The translations under genes and the position numbers were made by a program. The notes below the pieces were generated by a model that did no database searches, had not been told where the DNA came from, and was given only the letters and a program-made list of their open reading frames with translations. Positions 1 through 8,378 of a DNA stretch of 15,184 nucleotides are shown piece by piece (position 1 is the stretch's first letter; each line of letters opens with the position of its first letter). The DNA lies in the NCBI GenBank assembly GCA_028683685.1, contig JAQUHH010000023.1:1-15184 (forward strand). The letters run 5' to 3'. The DNA is from Bacteroidales bacterium (GTDB taxonomy: Bacteria; Bacteroidota; Bacteroidia; Bacteroidales; WCHB1-69).

Positions 1-698
1 CTCATGAAATGCTAACAGAAGAGTCGATGGAAGTACTTTTGGAACAAACAGAAGTGATTAAATTTCAGTATGAAGATTTTTTAAGAAAACATAATCATTT
101 GAATTCCATTTTGTTGCAAGATGAAGAAGTTCGCAAATCGCAACTTGAAATATTGCAAAATATAGAAGCTCAGCAACGAGAATTGGCACGTTGGGAAAAA
201 TTAAAGGATTTAATTGGTTCTGCCGATGGTGATAAATTCCGCAAATAGGCGCAATCCATAACCATGCGTGTTCTGGCAGTGAAAGCCAATCAGCATTTAG
301 CTAGAATCAGTGGACGTTATGAAGTTTTTTTGACTCATGAGATGAAGCGATTGCAAGAATTAAATTTTGATATCGTGGACATGTATCAGGGCGATCATAT
401 TCGTCCCATGAATACTTTATCGGGAGGCGAAACATTCTTGGTGAGTTTGGCTTTGGCTTTGGGTTTGTCGGATATGGCAAGTGGTTCAAATCCAGTTGAA
501 TCGCTCTTTGTTGATGAGGGATTTGGTGCTTTGGATCCACAAACTTTGGAGATGGCATTGAGTGCTTTGGAAAACCTACAGTCTACAGGAAAAACCATTG
601 GAATTATTTCGCACGTAGAGTTGTTGAAAGAGAGAATCCCATGCCAAATTCAATTGATCAAAAAAGGAGCAGGGGTCAGTGAGATTGTCGTGAAATAA
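1..698 (+). pseudogene. sbcC: SbcC exonuclease ATPase subunit, C-terminal part, interrupted by in-frame TAG
   Basis: SbcC is the SMC/Rad50-like ATPase of the SbcCD nuclease, which opens hairpins and protein-blocked DNA ends in the cytoplasm. Only the C-terminal part is in the window; the frame is open from base 3. Visible are the end of the coiled coil (to about base 200), the family motif LIGSADGDKFRK (about 213-245), the ABC signature LSGGET (417-434), Walker B with D-loop LFVDEGFGALD (504-536), and the H-loop IISH just after base 600. TAG at 246-248 interrupts the frame between FRK and AQSITM, where E. coli SbcC reads FRRFAQ, so one residue has been replaced by a stop. The frame then continues unshifted to TAA at 698. 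The largest restart begins at ATG 264 and would lack the coiled coil and Walker A. All visible catalytic motifs are intact, so this is a recent nonsense mutation or a base error. Family identity is sure; functional status is not. Confidence 0.85.
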
Positions 699-730
699 AA
701 AAATATTATTATTATGGGACTTCTGAAAAT

Positions 731-776
731 TAGCTTCGCTGAGCTTGCCTTTCGGCTACGGTTGCTTTTTTTGTCG
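731..776 (+). terminator. possible terminator after sbcC, in a GC-rich islet
   Basis: A short GC-rich patch in an AT-rich spacer can fold around GCC-TTTC-GGC (748-757), with flanking AGC (742-744 region) and GCT arms, and runs into seven T residues at 766-772. Its position 33 bases after the sbcC stop fits a rho-independent terminator. The stem is imperfect, so this is a tentative call. Confidence 0.35.
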
Positions 777-841
777 TTGAATTCAAATTAAAAAATCCTT
801 GCTTACATAGGTAAATTGCGGTTTTAAAATTATTTTCGCCT

Positions 842-874
842 AAAAAAATCTAATTTTTAGTACCCCTCATTAGA
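842..874 (-). terminator. possible terminator of the minus-strand TPR gene
   Basis: Read on the minus strand, TCTAAT (874-869) pairs with ATTAGA (854-849) across a 14-base loop and is followed at once by seven T residues (848-842). It lies 13 bases past the stop of the TPR gene. The stem is short and AT-rich, so it may be weak. Confidence 0.4.
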
Positions 875-886
875 AATTCCGATATA

Positions 887-1999
887 TTAATCTCTGGTAA
901 TTATTTCCAATTCATTTACAGGATGAAGAGCTTCAGCAATATTCCATGAATAATTACGGGTCCATTCGTAAAGTGCTTTTATTTTGTCATCATTTTTTTC
1001 GAGCCATTTTACAATTTTTTTATCCTGAGTAGTCATAAACGCAATGTAAGAGTATGCTTCTAAGTGTTCATTGTCAAGCATATCAATGAAAAATTGAGCA
1101 TAAAATTCCCAATAAAAACCTTTATTCTCACTTCTTGATGATTTTAAGAGGGATGACATGGATTCAATTTTATTATAAAATGATTCACGATCCATTTTAT
1201 CTTTACTATTCTTGCTCAGTTCCAAAGCATCTGTTAAAGAGAGTATTAAGTCAATTGAGGAAAAGTTATTTGCTTTTATAGAGTCACCATCTTCTATTTC
1301 ATCTATTTGTGATGAATTAATATTTATGGTTATGTTTTTTTTGTCTGTTCTTTCGACATTTGATTTCATTACATAAATAAGTTGTTCAAAATTTCTTTTT
1401 GCTCTATTCCCTTCAGGTTCAATAAGTAGAAAAAAACTATACGATAAAATTGAGGGAATTCTATTGTGTTTCATTTGGTGAATATTGGCAATGGCATTGT
1501 GTGAGCCAGCATGAAAAGGATTTGTGGTAAGTGCTTTTTCAAAACAACGCAGTGCTTCGTCATAATAATCTAATCCATAATAACTGATTCCTTTATTGAA
1601 ATGCAAAAGATACTGATTTGGAAATAATTGCAGTCCTTCATCATATTTTTCAATGGCTTTGTGTGGCAAGTCTAAATGGCTGTAGCAAGTTCCCATGGTG
1701 ATGTAAATGGATTCTAAATTGGAATTTTTGGGATGAATTTCAATTGCTTTTTCGCAAAGTTTTATGGCTTCTCTCTCTTTATTTTGGCGCATTAGGGTCA
1801 TGGCTTTTTCAGAATAAGCAAAAATATTGTCTTTGTCAAAAATTAAAGCTTTGTCGTATTCTTCAATAGCTTTATCGTATTGTCCCTTTTTGTGATACTC
1901 AATTCCTTTTATGATGCATTTTTCTGCTTCGGACGAAAGTTGTCCAAAACTGCATACGTAAATCAATAAAGAGAAGATGAAAATGGATGTTTTTTTCAT
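887..1999 (-). CDS. exported tetratricopeptide-repeat protein
   Basis: A 370-residue protein that begins with a signal peptide (MKK, a hydrophobic stretch to about residue 16, then CSFGQ), probably cut by signal peptidase I near residue 19. The Cys at 16 is not in a good lipobox. Residues 20 to about 190 hold about five tandem TPR units; typical pieces are YDKAIEEYDKALIFDKDN, REAIKLCEKAIEIHPKN, HKAIEKYDEGLQLFPNQ and YDEALRCFEKALTTNPF. TPRs bind other proteins, so a periplasmic scaffold role is likely. The C-terminal half (about 190-370) is not recognised; it is charged, with an aromatic patch (FYWEFYAQFF). The gene is divergent from the DUF4831 lipoprotein gene and convergent with sbcC, so it is probably transcribed alone from the promoter near 2155-2183. 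No specific function can be given. Confidence 0.85.
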   Translation of the reverse strand: MKKTSIFIFSLLIYVCSFGQLSSEAEKCIIKGIEYHKKGQYDKAIEEYDKALIFDKDNIFAYSEKAMTLMRQNKEREAIKLCEKAIEIHPKNSNLESIYITMGTCYSHLDLPHKAIEKYDEGLQLFPNQYLLHFNKGISYYGLDYYDEALRCFEKALTTNPFHAGSHNAIANIHQMKHNRIPSILSYSFFLLIEPEGNRAKRNFEQLIYVMKSNVERTDKKNITININSSQIDEIEDGDSIKANNFSSIDLILSLTDALELSKNSKDKMDRESFYNKIESMSSLLKSSRSENKGFYWEFYAQFFIDMLDNEHLEAYSYIAFMTTQDKKIVKWLEKNDDKIKALYEWTRNYSWNIAEALHPVNELEIITRD

Positions 2000-2154
2000 G
2001 TTTAAAGTTTTAATTTAACGGATAATTCAAGGAAACTATTTATAATTGTTTTTTTTGTTCTTTGTGATTGTTAATTTGCTTTAAAATGCAATGAAATATC
2101 TATAAAGTGCTGTTAAAAGTGATTTTTGAAATTTTTAATTTGTTATTTTAGGTT

Positions 2155-2183
2155 CAAATATAATTCTTTTTTACATATACAAA
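2155..2183 (-). promoter_or_regulatory. Bacteroidota-type promoter for the TPR gene
   Basis: On the minus strand TTTG (2183-2180) is followed after 17 bases by TATATTTG (2162-2155). This fits the phylum's TTG / TAnnTTTG housekeeping promoter with near-normal spacing. Transcription would start around 2148 and leave a leader of about 150 bases, in which I see no riboswitch-like structure. Confidence 0.5.
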
Positions 2184-2260
2184 TTGATTTGTTGAATAAA
2201 ACATCTTATATTTATTATGAAATTTTAAAAGTATAATTTTTCATCTCAATCAAAAAAATG

Positions 2261-2268
2261 TAATTTTG
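2261..2268 (+). promoter_or_regulatory. -7 element of the DUF4831 gene promoter
   Basis: TAATTTTG matches TAnnTTTG and lies 14 bases before the start codon. No convincing TTG box is visible at the expected distance upstream, so support rests on the -7 box and its place in the divergent spacer. Confidence 0.35.
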
Positions 2269-2282
2269 CTAAAAAAAAGAGA

Positions 2283-3458
2283 ATGAAGAGTCGATTGGTT
2301 ATTATTTTATTGTTTATAGGTGTTTTATTAATTTCTTCCTGTTCAAAGTTTCGCGTATATCATTTGAATTCTTTATACGACGAAAAAGTGGATAATGGTT
2401 TGATTTACAATATACCACAAACTGGATTATTGGTAGAAGTAGATGTTGAGAAAAGCATTAAAATTAAAGGACCGTATGCTGAACATGCTGATAAGTATCT
2501 CGGTTTGAAAAATGTTATTGCCTATAATCAAACTTCATATGAGATTAAAAATATTCGAGTTCGTTCTATGCAACTTCCAGATACCTCCCAATATTATCTG
2601 ATTAAAACAAAGAAAATAAATAACATTTTTAAAAAGCGAAAAATCAATAGTTTTTCATTGGGAAATAATCTTAACCTAGTTTCTATTAATAATCGGAGCG
2701 ATGCTCCTGAAAGGTTTGAAAAAGAAGAGTTTGAAATTAATACAAAAAATCAATCTTATCCAAATCTTTTCAAGCTATATGCAGATGCTTCTCAGGTTGA
2801 ACAAATAGATACGGTATACGAAACTTATAAACTCGACACTATTGTAATGTCGAAACCCGTGATTAAACGTACTTTAATTACTAAAACACCGGAACAAAGA
2901 GCAGAAGAAGCGGCAGATTATATTTTGAAATTTAGATTAAAGCGTTTTGAATTATTGAGTGCCTATCAAGAGGTTCCATATAGTAAAGAAGCCTTTGAGT
3001 TTTTAACCAAAGAGTTGGAAAAAACCGAAAATCAATATTTGGAACTTTTTACTGGGATATCACTTAGCGAAGTGAGTAAATATCAGTTTTTGGTGGTGCC
3101 AAATTTGGAAAATAAAAATAAAAGTGTAAATCTTTTTGGATTTTCAACAACACGAGGAGTTTGTGATGCCAATGATATTCAGAGTGAAACATATTCAATT
3201 CAGTTTGAATCCATGGCCCCTTCGGCTACAATTGATAGTTTAACCTCGAATCATATAAAATCAACTTCTAAAAAAGGGATTTATTATAGAATTCCAGAAG
3301 AAACAAAAATATATTTTATGGTAAATGGTGAAGTTATACAACAGTATTATTTCGAAAAAATCTCTCAATTTGGTTTTGTACATTATTTACCCACTTCAGC
3401 ATATAGAATAATATTTGATCAAAATTCATCTTCCATTCGTAAAGTACAGGTTAAATAA
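2283..3458 (+). CDS. DUF4831 family lipoprotein
   Basis: A 391-residue protein with a clear lipoprotein signal: MKSR, a hydrophobic core, then the lipobox LISSC with the lipidated Cys at residue 20. Ser at +2 suits retention or export rules that differ among Bacteroidota, so the final membrane is not certain. The body matches what I know of the DUF4831 family: an N-terminal segment with GLIYNIPQTGLLVEVDVEK and GPYAEHADKYLGL, the LPDTSQYYLIK segment, the conserved PEQRAEEAADYILKFRLKRF, and a C-terminal YxIQFE-type beta-rich region. The family has no established function; it is common in Bacteroidales-like genomes. It has its own promoter region, and yidC follows 80 bases later from a separate promoter. 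The start is supported by the signal peptide. Confidence 0.85.
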   Translation: MKSRLVIILLFIGVLLISSCSKFRVYHLNSLYDEKVDNGLIYNIPQTGLLVEVDVEKSIKIKGPYAEHADKYLGLKNVIAYNQTSYEIKNIRVRSMQLPDTSQYYLIKTKKINNIFKKRKINSFSLGNNLNLVSINNRSDAPERFEKEEFEINTKNQSYPNLFKLYADASQVEQIDTVYETYKLDTIVMSKPVIKRTLITKTPEQRAEEAADYILKFRLKRFELLSAYQEVPYSKEAFEFLTKELEKTENQYLELFTGISLSEVSKYQFLVVPNLENKNKSVNLFGFSTTRGVCDANDIQSETYSIQFESMAPSATIDSLTSNHIKSTSKKGIYYRIPEETKIYFMVNGEVIQQYYFEKISQFGFVHYLPTSAYRIIFDQNSSSIRKVQVK

Positions 3459-3480
3459 ACATGTTAATCACTGAAAACAC

Positions 3481-3510
3481 TTGGCAATTAAAATTTTGAA
3501 CTTATATTTG
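3481..3510 (+). promoter_or_regulatory. Bacteroidota-type promoter of yidC
   Basis: TTG (3481-3483) is separated by exactly 19 bases from TATATTTG (3503-3510). This is the classic -33/-7 pair of Bacteroidota, and the -7 box ends 28 bases before the yidC start codon. It is the best-formed promoter in the window. Confidence 0.7.
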
Positions 3511-3538
3511 CACGATTTTTATAATTTAATCAGAAAAA

Positions 3539-5449
3539 ATGGATAAGAACACGGTTATTGGCTTGGTATTGATTTTTTTACTATTTATCGGATTTAGTAT
3601 TTGGAATGCACCAAGCGAGGAAGAAAAAGAAGCACTGAGAATTGAGCAAGATTCTTTGGCTCACATTAGAAGAGAAAAAGCGATGCTCGAAGAAGTTATT
3701 GCAATGGAAAATGAAGATACTAATAAAGTAGTGGTCGACATGCTTCCAACTCAGATGCAAGACGTCGCTCAGTTTGGTAGCTTTTCTCAAGCTTCAGTAG
3801 GAGAAGAGGAGTTTATTGAAGTTGAAAATAAATTTATTAAATTTTCTTTTTCAAATCTTGGAGGAAGAATTTCTTCGGTAGAAATGAAAGATTTGAAAAC
3901 TTTTGATGATCGACCTCTGGTGCTTTTTAGCAGCGAGAATGGAAATATGGGAATATCGTTTTTTTCTAATAACTTATTGATTGAAACAGGAAAAATGTAT
4001 TTTGATGTTTTAATCAATAACAAAATCCCTTCAAAAACAAATTTTGATGTAGCTGAAAATGATAGTCTTACGGTTCAGTATCGATTGTATCCAAACCTAA
4101 CGGATAGCTTGAAAGACGATACTAGGTTCGTTGAAATGGCGTATACTATATACGCAGACAAATACATGTCGGATTTTAATATTTCTGTTGTTAACATGGA
4201 TGGAGTCATTCAAAACAACACGACCTCCTTCGAGTTGCAATGGAATTCCAAAATCAATCGAGTTGAAAAGAGTTATGAAAATGAGTTGAAAAACACTACT
4301 GCATTTTGGAAAGATTCGGAAGAAGTAAATAATATTTCGGAAACAAAATTCAAAAAAGAAGAATTTACAACGGGTTTAAAATGGGTTTCTTTTAAACAGC
4401 ATTTTTTCAGTTCAACACTGATTGCAGATTCTTATTTTGAAAGTGGAGAAATAGAAACCAAAGAGATTAAAGACGATAAAGATTTGTTGAAAGAGATGAA
4501 CACCATTTTAGTGGTGCCCATAAGTTCTCTTAAAGACGGTCGGTTTGATATGAGATGGTACTTTGGTCCCAATAAGTATTCATTGTTAAGTAGCTATGAT
4601 TTGGATTTAGAACGTCAAATCCCGCTTGGATGGGGCTTTTTCGTAATGAGCTGGATCAATCGATATGCTGTTATTCCAATTTTCAATTGGTTGGAAAATT
4701 ACGGTATAAATTATGGAATTATCATCTTGATTTTAACCTTTTTGTTGAAATTAGTATTGTTTCCAGTTGCTTATAAAACATATTTATCATCTGCTAAAAT
4801 GCGTTTGTTAAAGCCTGAAATTGAAGAATTAAGCAAGAAGTATCCCAAACAAGAGGATTCTATGAAAAAACAGCAAGCGACGATGAGCTTGCAGAAAAAA
4901 GCGGGGGTAAACCCCATGGCAGGCTGTATTCCTATGTTGTTGCAACTTCCAATTCTGTTGGCACTTTTCCGTTTTTTCCCGGCATCTTATGAGTTAAGAC
5001 AGAAATCTTTCTTGTGGGCAGATGATTTGTCTTCTTATGATTCCATTCTTGATTTGCCGTTCTCAATTCCATTTTATGGTGATCATATTAGTTTGTTTAC
5101 AATTTTAATGACAGCAGCTACATTGCTTTATACAAAAATAAATAACGATATGATGAATACGGGTGGACAAAATATGAAAACCATGAAAATCATGATGTAT
5201 ATGATGCCGGTGATGTTCCTTGGGATTTTTAATAATTTTGCCTCTGGTTTAAGTTATTATTATTTCTTGGTAAACTGTATTACATTCTTGCAAATGTTCC
5301 TTTTTAGATACATTGTAAATGAGGATAAACTTCGCAAACAGATTGAACTTAATAAATTAAAACCTGTAAAGAAGTCTAATTGGACTAAAAAACTAGAAGA
5401 TTTGCAAAAAGTTCAGCAACAACAGCAGCAACACAAAAACAGAAAATAA
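3539..5449 (+). CDS. yidC: membrane protein insertase YidC
   Basis: YidC inserts and folds inner-membrane proteins, alone or with SecYEG. This 636-residue protein has the full 60-kDa Gram-negative layout. There is an N-terminal membrane anchor (about residues 5-23, TVIGLVLIFLLFIGFSIW) and a charged linker. A large beta-rich periplasmic domain follows (to about 360), then the conserved membrane core. The core contains FLLKLVLFPVAYKTYLSSAKM, KAGVNPMAGCIPMLLQLPIL, ALFRFFPASYELRQ and two later helices (SLFTILMTAATLLY and the YMMPVMFLGIFNNFASGLSYYYF region). Lys near residue 404 sits where E. coli has the hydrophilic-groove Arg. The C-terminus is basic, with a run of seven Gln (QQQQQQQHKNRK), as expected of a ribosome-contacting tail. 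The gene is flanked by its own promoter and a strong terminator, so it is monocistronic. No lesion is seen. Confidence 0.97.
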   Translation: MDKNTVIGLVLIFLLFIGFSIWNAPSEEEKEALRIEQDSLAHIRREKAMLEEVIAMENEDTNKVVVDMLPTQMQDVAQFGSFSQASVGEEEFIEVENKFIKFSFSNLGGRISSVEMKDLKTFDDRPLVLFSSENGNMGISFFSNNLLIETGKMYFDVLINNKIPSKTNFDVAENDSLTVQYRLYPNLTDSLKDDTRFVEMAYTIYADKYMSDFNISVVNMDGVIQNNTTSFELQWNSKINRVEKSYENELKNTTAFWKDSEEVNNISETKFKKEEFTTGLKWVSFKQHFFSSTLIADSYFESGEIETKEIKDDKDLLKEMNTILVVPISSLKDGRFDMRWYFGPNKYSLLSSYDLDLERQIPLGWGFFVMSWINRYAVIPIFNWLENYGINYGIIILILTFLLKLVLFPVAYKTYLSSAKMRLLKPEIEELSKKYPKQEDSMKKQQATMSLQKKAGVNPMAGCIPMLLQLPILLALFRFFPASYELRQKSFLWADDLSSYDSILDLPFSIPFYGDHISLFTILMTAATLLYTKINNDMMNTGGQNMKTMKIMMYMMPVMFLGIFNNFASGLSYYYFLVNCITFLQMFLFRYIVNEDKLRKQIELNKLKPVKKSNWTKKLEDLQKVQQQQQQHKNRK

Positions 5450-5458
5450 AAATACATT

Positions 5459-5506
5459 TTATTATAAAAAAAGAGGAATATTAATATTCCTCTTTTTTTA
5501 TAATAA
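5459..5506 (+). terminator. strong palindromic terminator after yidC
   Basis: A perfect 48-base palindrome centred between 5482 and 5483: GAGGAATATT / AATATTCCTC flanked by A7 and T7 and a further seven matching bases on each side. It starts 10 bases after the yidC stop. The GAGG/CCTC stem followed by T7 is a textbook rho-independent terminator and works in either direction. Confidence 0.85.
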
Positions 5507-5541
5507 TGTTTGAACCAAGAATATATATCTTTTATAAATGA

Positions 5542-5571
5542 CATGGTTTAAAAGTATAGTTTTAAACCATG
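5542..5571. repeat. 12-base perfect inverted repeat upstream of parC
   Basis: CATGGTTTAAAA (5542-5553) and TTTTAAACCATG (5560-5571) form perfect arms around a 6-base centre, GTATAG. It lies after the yidC terminator and about 50 bases before the parC -7 box. It has no T-run after it, so a protein-binding site is more likely than a terminator. Confidence 0.55.
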
Positions 5572-5622
5572 CATTGTTGGTTATTTTTTATAACTTGTGA
5601 TTTAAAAGTAGATTATAAACAT

Positions 5623-5630
5623 TACTTTTG
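5623..5630 (+). promoter_or_regulatory. -7 element of the parC promoter
   Basis: TACTTTTG matches TAnnTTTG and ends 17 bases before the parC start codon. The only nearby TTG (5595-5597) is 25 bases upstream, longer than the usual spacing, so the upstream box is uncertain. Confidence 0.4.
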
Positions 5631-5647
5631 TAGTAAATAGAATTAAA

Positions 5648-8359
5648 ATGAGTGAATTGGACGAGAATATAAATCAAGAAGAAGAGAACATTAACGAGGA
5701 AAACTATTCTAACGGGGATGAATTGCAGAAGATAATGCACGTTCAAAGCATGTTTGAGAATTGGTTTATCGAGTATGCCTCATATACCATTCTTGATAGA
5801 GCTGTGCCTGAGATTAAAGATGGAATGAAGCCAGTTCAGCGAAGAATTCTTCACTCTATGTGGGAATTGGAAGATGGACGGTATAATAAAGTTGCAAATT
5901 TAATTGGAAATACCATGAAGTATCACCCTCACGGAGATGCTTCAATTGGCGATGCATTGGTTCAAATTGGACAAAAAGAATTATTAATAGATCAACAGGG
6001 AAACTGGGGAAATATTCTTACGGGGGATAGAGCTGCAGCACCGCGATATATAGAAGCTCGGTTGTCGAAATTTGCTCTGGACGTTGTTTTTAATCCTAAA
6101 ACAACCGAATGGAAGTCGTCGTATGATGGCCGAAACAAAGAGCCGGTAGTACTTCCTATAAAATTTCCATTATTATTGGCACAAGGCAGCGAAGGGATTG
6201 CAGTGGTGCTAGCTTCTAAAATATTACCGCATAATTTTAATGAGCTTATTGATGCTTCAATTGCCATTTTGAAAAATAAACCTTTTGAGATTTTCCCCGA
6301 CTTTCTGACGGGGGGAATGGCTGACGTGTCTAGATACAATGATGGAATTAGAGGGGGAAGAGTGCGAGTTCGTGCAAAAATCTCGATTCAGGATAAAAAG
6401 ACTTTGGTCATTACCGAAATTCCCTTTAGCACGACCACTTCCGGACTGATTGATTCTATTATTCAAGCCAATGATAAAGGGAAAATTAAAATCCGGAAAA
6501 TTGATGATAATACGGCTGCAAATGTAGAAGTACTAGTTCATCTCAGCCCAGGAATTTCGCCCGACCAAACCATTGATGCACTTTATGCCTTTACCGATTG
6601 TGAAGTCTCCATTTCGCCAAATGCAAGCGTTATTAAAGAGAGCAAACCCAATTTTATGGGGGTTTCAGATATGCTTAGAGAATCGGTTGCCAATACCACT
6701 AATTTGGTTAAAATGGAGTTGGAAATCCGTTTGCAAGAATTAGAAAATCAATGGCATTATTCATCTTTGGAGAAAATATTTATCGAGAATAGAATTTATC
6801 GTGATATTGAAGAGTGCGAAACATGGGAAGCCGTATTAGAAGCTATAGATGCTGGCTTAGAGCCGTTTAAACACATCTTTTTTAGAGAAATTGTAAGAGA
6901 TGATATTATTCGTCTAACGGAAATTAAAATTAAGAGAATTTCTAAATTTGATAGTTTTAAAGCCGATGAAATGATAAAAAACCTCGAATTTGAAATGGAA
7001 GAGGTGAAAAATCATTTGGATAACTTGATTGATTACACCATCAATTATTATCGCCAAATTCAGAAAAAACACGGTAAAGGTCGCGAGCGGAAAACAGAAC
7101 TTAGAAGTTTTGAAAATATTGAAGCCCAAATGGTTGCTGTTGCCAATCAGAAATTATATGTAAACAGAGAAGAGGGGTTTATTGGTACAGGAATGAAAAA
7201 AGATGACTATGTTTTTGATTGTTCTGATATTGATGATATTATCGTTTTTCGTTCGGATGGAAACTTTTTGGTGACAAAAGTTTCAGACAAGAAGTTTGTA
7301 GGAAAAGACATCATTCATGTGGATATTTTTAAACGCAACGATGAAAGAACCATTTATAATATGGTTTATTCTGATGGTTCAGCGGGTGCTGCTATGGTAA
7401 AACGGTTTGCTGTGCTGGGAGTAACGCGTGACAAAGAATATGATTTAACAAAAGGGAAAAAAGCTTCGAAAGTGCTCTATTTTTCTGCCAATCCAAATGG
7501 AGAATCCGAAATAATAAGAGTTCTTTTGCGTCCGAAACCAAAATTGAAAATATTGAAGTTCGACTACGACTTTGCTGATTTAGCCATTAAAGGCAGAGGC
7601 TCAAAAGGAAATATTTTAACTAAAAATCCAGTCAGAAAAATCGAATTGCTCGAAAAAGGGAGCTCAACATTATCGGCTATTGAAGTTTGGTTTGATGAAA
7701 TTGTAATGCGACTCAATACAGAAGAACGTGGAAAATACCTTGGCAAATTTATTGGAGATGATCGGATTTTGGCCTTGTATTCAAACGGTTCTTATAAAAC
7801 AGCACTTTTTGATTTGTCAAATCATTATGATTCTGGACTTAAGGAAATTGAAAAACTAAACGAAGAGAAGCCAATTAGCGTTTTGCTTAAGGAGAAAGAC
7901 AGTGGGAAAATATTTGTAAAACGTTTCTTGCCCGAAATTAATGACAAACTAAATTCTGTTGTCCCTGACGATGATAATTTGCAATTTATAGCCATGGATG
8001 TTGCTCATAGGCCACAAATCGAATATGTTTTTGAGAACAAAAAAGGCGACTCTGCAGCTGAAATAATTTCAGTTGAAGATTTTGTGGATGTTATGAGTGC
8101 CAAAGCGAAAGGAAAACGTATTCCGGAAAATATAATTAAAAAAGTAAAATTTATTGAACCTTTGGAATATATTGAAGAGGAAGAAGTTGAGCACGAAGAT
8201 GAAGATGTTCCGGATATAGATGCGGTAGACATAGATGAAGAAATGGAAGAGAAATGGAAAAAAGAACCCGAAAAAAAGAACATTATTAATAGTAAAGAAA
8301 GAAAACAAAACGGAAAAGACGACGATGATGTCATTCAAATGTCACTTTTTGAAGATTAA
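5648..8359 (+). CDS. parC: DNA topoisomerase IV subunit A (ParC)
   Basis: ParC is the DNA-cleaving subunit of topoisomerase IV, which unlinks replicated chromosomes; its ATPase partner ParE is not in the window. The 903-residue protein starts with an acidic leader, then the winged-helix region (AVPEIKDGMKPVQRRILHSM, KYHPHGDASIGDALV). The catalytic Tyr is residue 134 in AAPRYIEARLSKFAL, a context typical of Bacteroidota ParC rather than GyrA (AAMRYTE). The intercalating Ile is kept in ASKILPHNF. The C-terminal beta-pinwheel region carries only a degenerate GyrA-box-like IKGRGSKGN, which argues against gyrase. The tail is very acidic (EEEEVEHEDEDV) and ends in DDDDVIQMSLFED. One oddity is Val187 in EGIAVVLAS, where the superfamily nearly always has Gly (GIAVG). 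The MarR-type gene starts 20 bases downstream, so the two are probably cotranscribed. Confidence 0.93.
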   Translation: MSELDENINQEEENINEENYSNGDELQKIMHVQSMFENWFIEYASYTILDRAVPEIKDGMKPVQRRILHSMWELEDGRYNKVANLIGNTMKYHPHGDASIGDALVQIGQKELLIDQQGNWGNILTGDRAAAPRYIEARLSKFALDVVFNPKTTEWKSSYDGRNKEPVVLPIKFPLLLAQGSEGIAVVLASKILPHNFNELIDASIAILKNKPFEIFPDFLTGGMADVSRYNDGIRGGRVRVRAKISIQDKKTLVITEIPFSTTTSGLIDSIIQANDKGKIKIRKIDDNTAANVEVLVHLSPGISPDQTIDALYAFTDCEVSISPNASVIKESKPNFMGVSDMLRESVANTTNLVKMELEIRLQELENQWHYSSLEKIFIENRIYRDIEECETWEAVLEAIDAGLEPFKHIFFREIVRDDIIRLTEIKIKRISKFDSFKADEMIKNLEFEMEEVKNHLDNLIDYTINYYRQIQKKHGKGRERKTELRSFENIEAQMVAVANQKLYVNREEGFIGTGMKKDDYVFDCSDIDDIIVFRSDGNFLVTKVSDKKFVGKDIIHVDIFKRNDERTIYNMVYSDGSAGAAMVKRFAVLGVTRDKEYDLTKGKKASKVLYFSANPNGESEIIRVLLRPKPKLKILKFDYDFADLAIKGRGSKGNILTKNPVRKIELLEKGSSTLSAIEVWFDEIVMRLNTEERGKYLGKFIGDDRILALYSNGSYKTALFDLSNHYDSGLKEIEKLNEEKPISVLLKEKDSGKIFVKRFLPEINDKLNSVVPDDDNLQFIAMDVAHRPQIEYVFENKKGDSAAEIISVEDFVDVMSAKAKGKRIPENIIKKVKFIEPLEYIEEEEVEHEDEDVPDIDAVDIDEEMEEKWKKEPEKKNIINSKERKQNGKDDDDVIQMSLFED

Positions 8360-8378
8360 TTTAAAAAAAAAACATATT

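Noticed and set aside
8005..8338. Ser/Phe-rich open frames on the minus strand opposite the end of parC
   Set aside because: They are shadows of the acidic Glu/Asp-rich parC tail, with no leader or family features.
5648..8359. Gene as gyrA rather than parC
   Set aside because: The active site reads AAPRYIEARLSKFAL, not AAMRYTE, there is no canonical GyrA box, and the acidic tail ending in QMSLFED fits Bacteroidota ParC.
8235..8378. Upstream start for the MarR-type protein inside parC
   Set aside because: The extra 48 residues are a Lys-rich translation of the parC tail in another frame, with no family similarity. ATG 8379 follows the parC stop directly.
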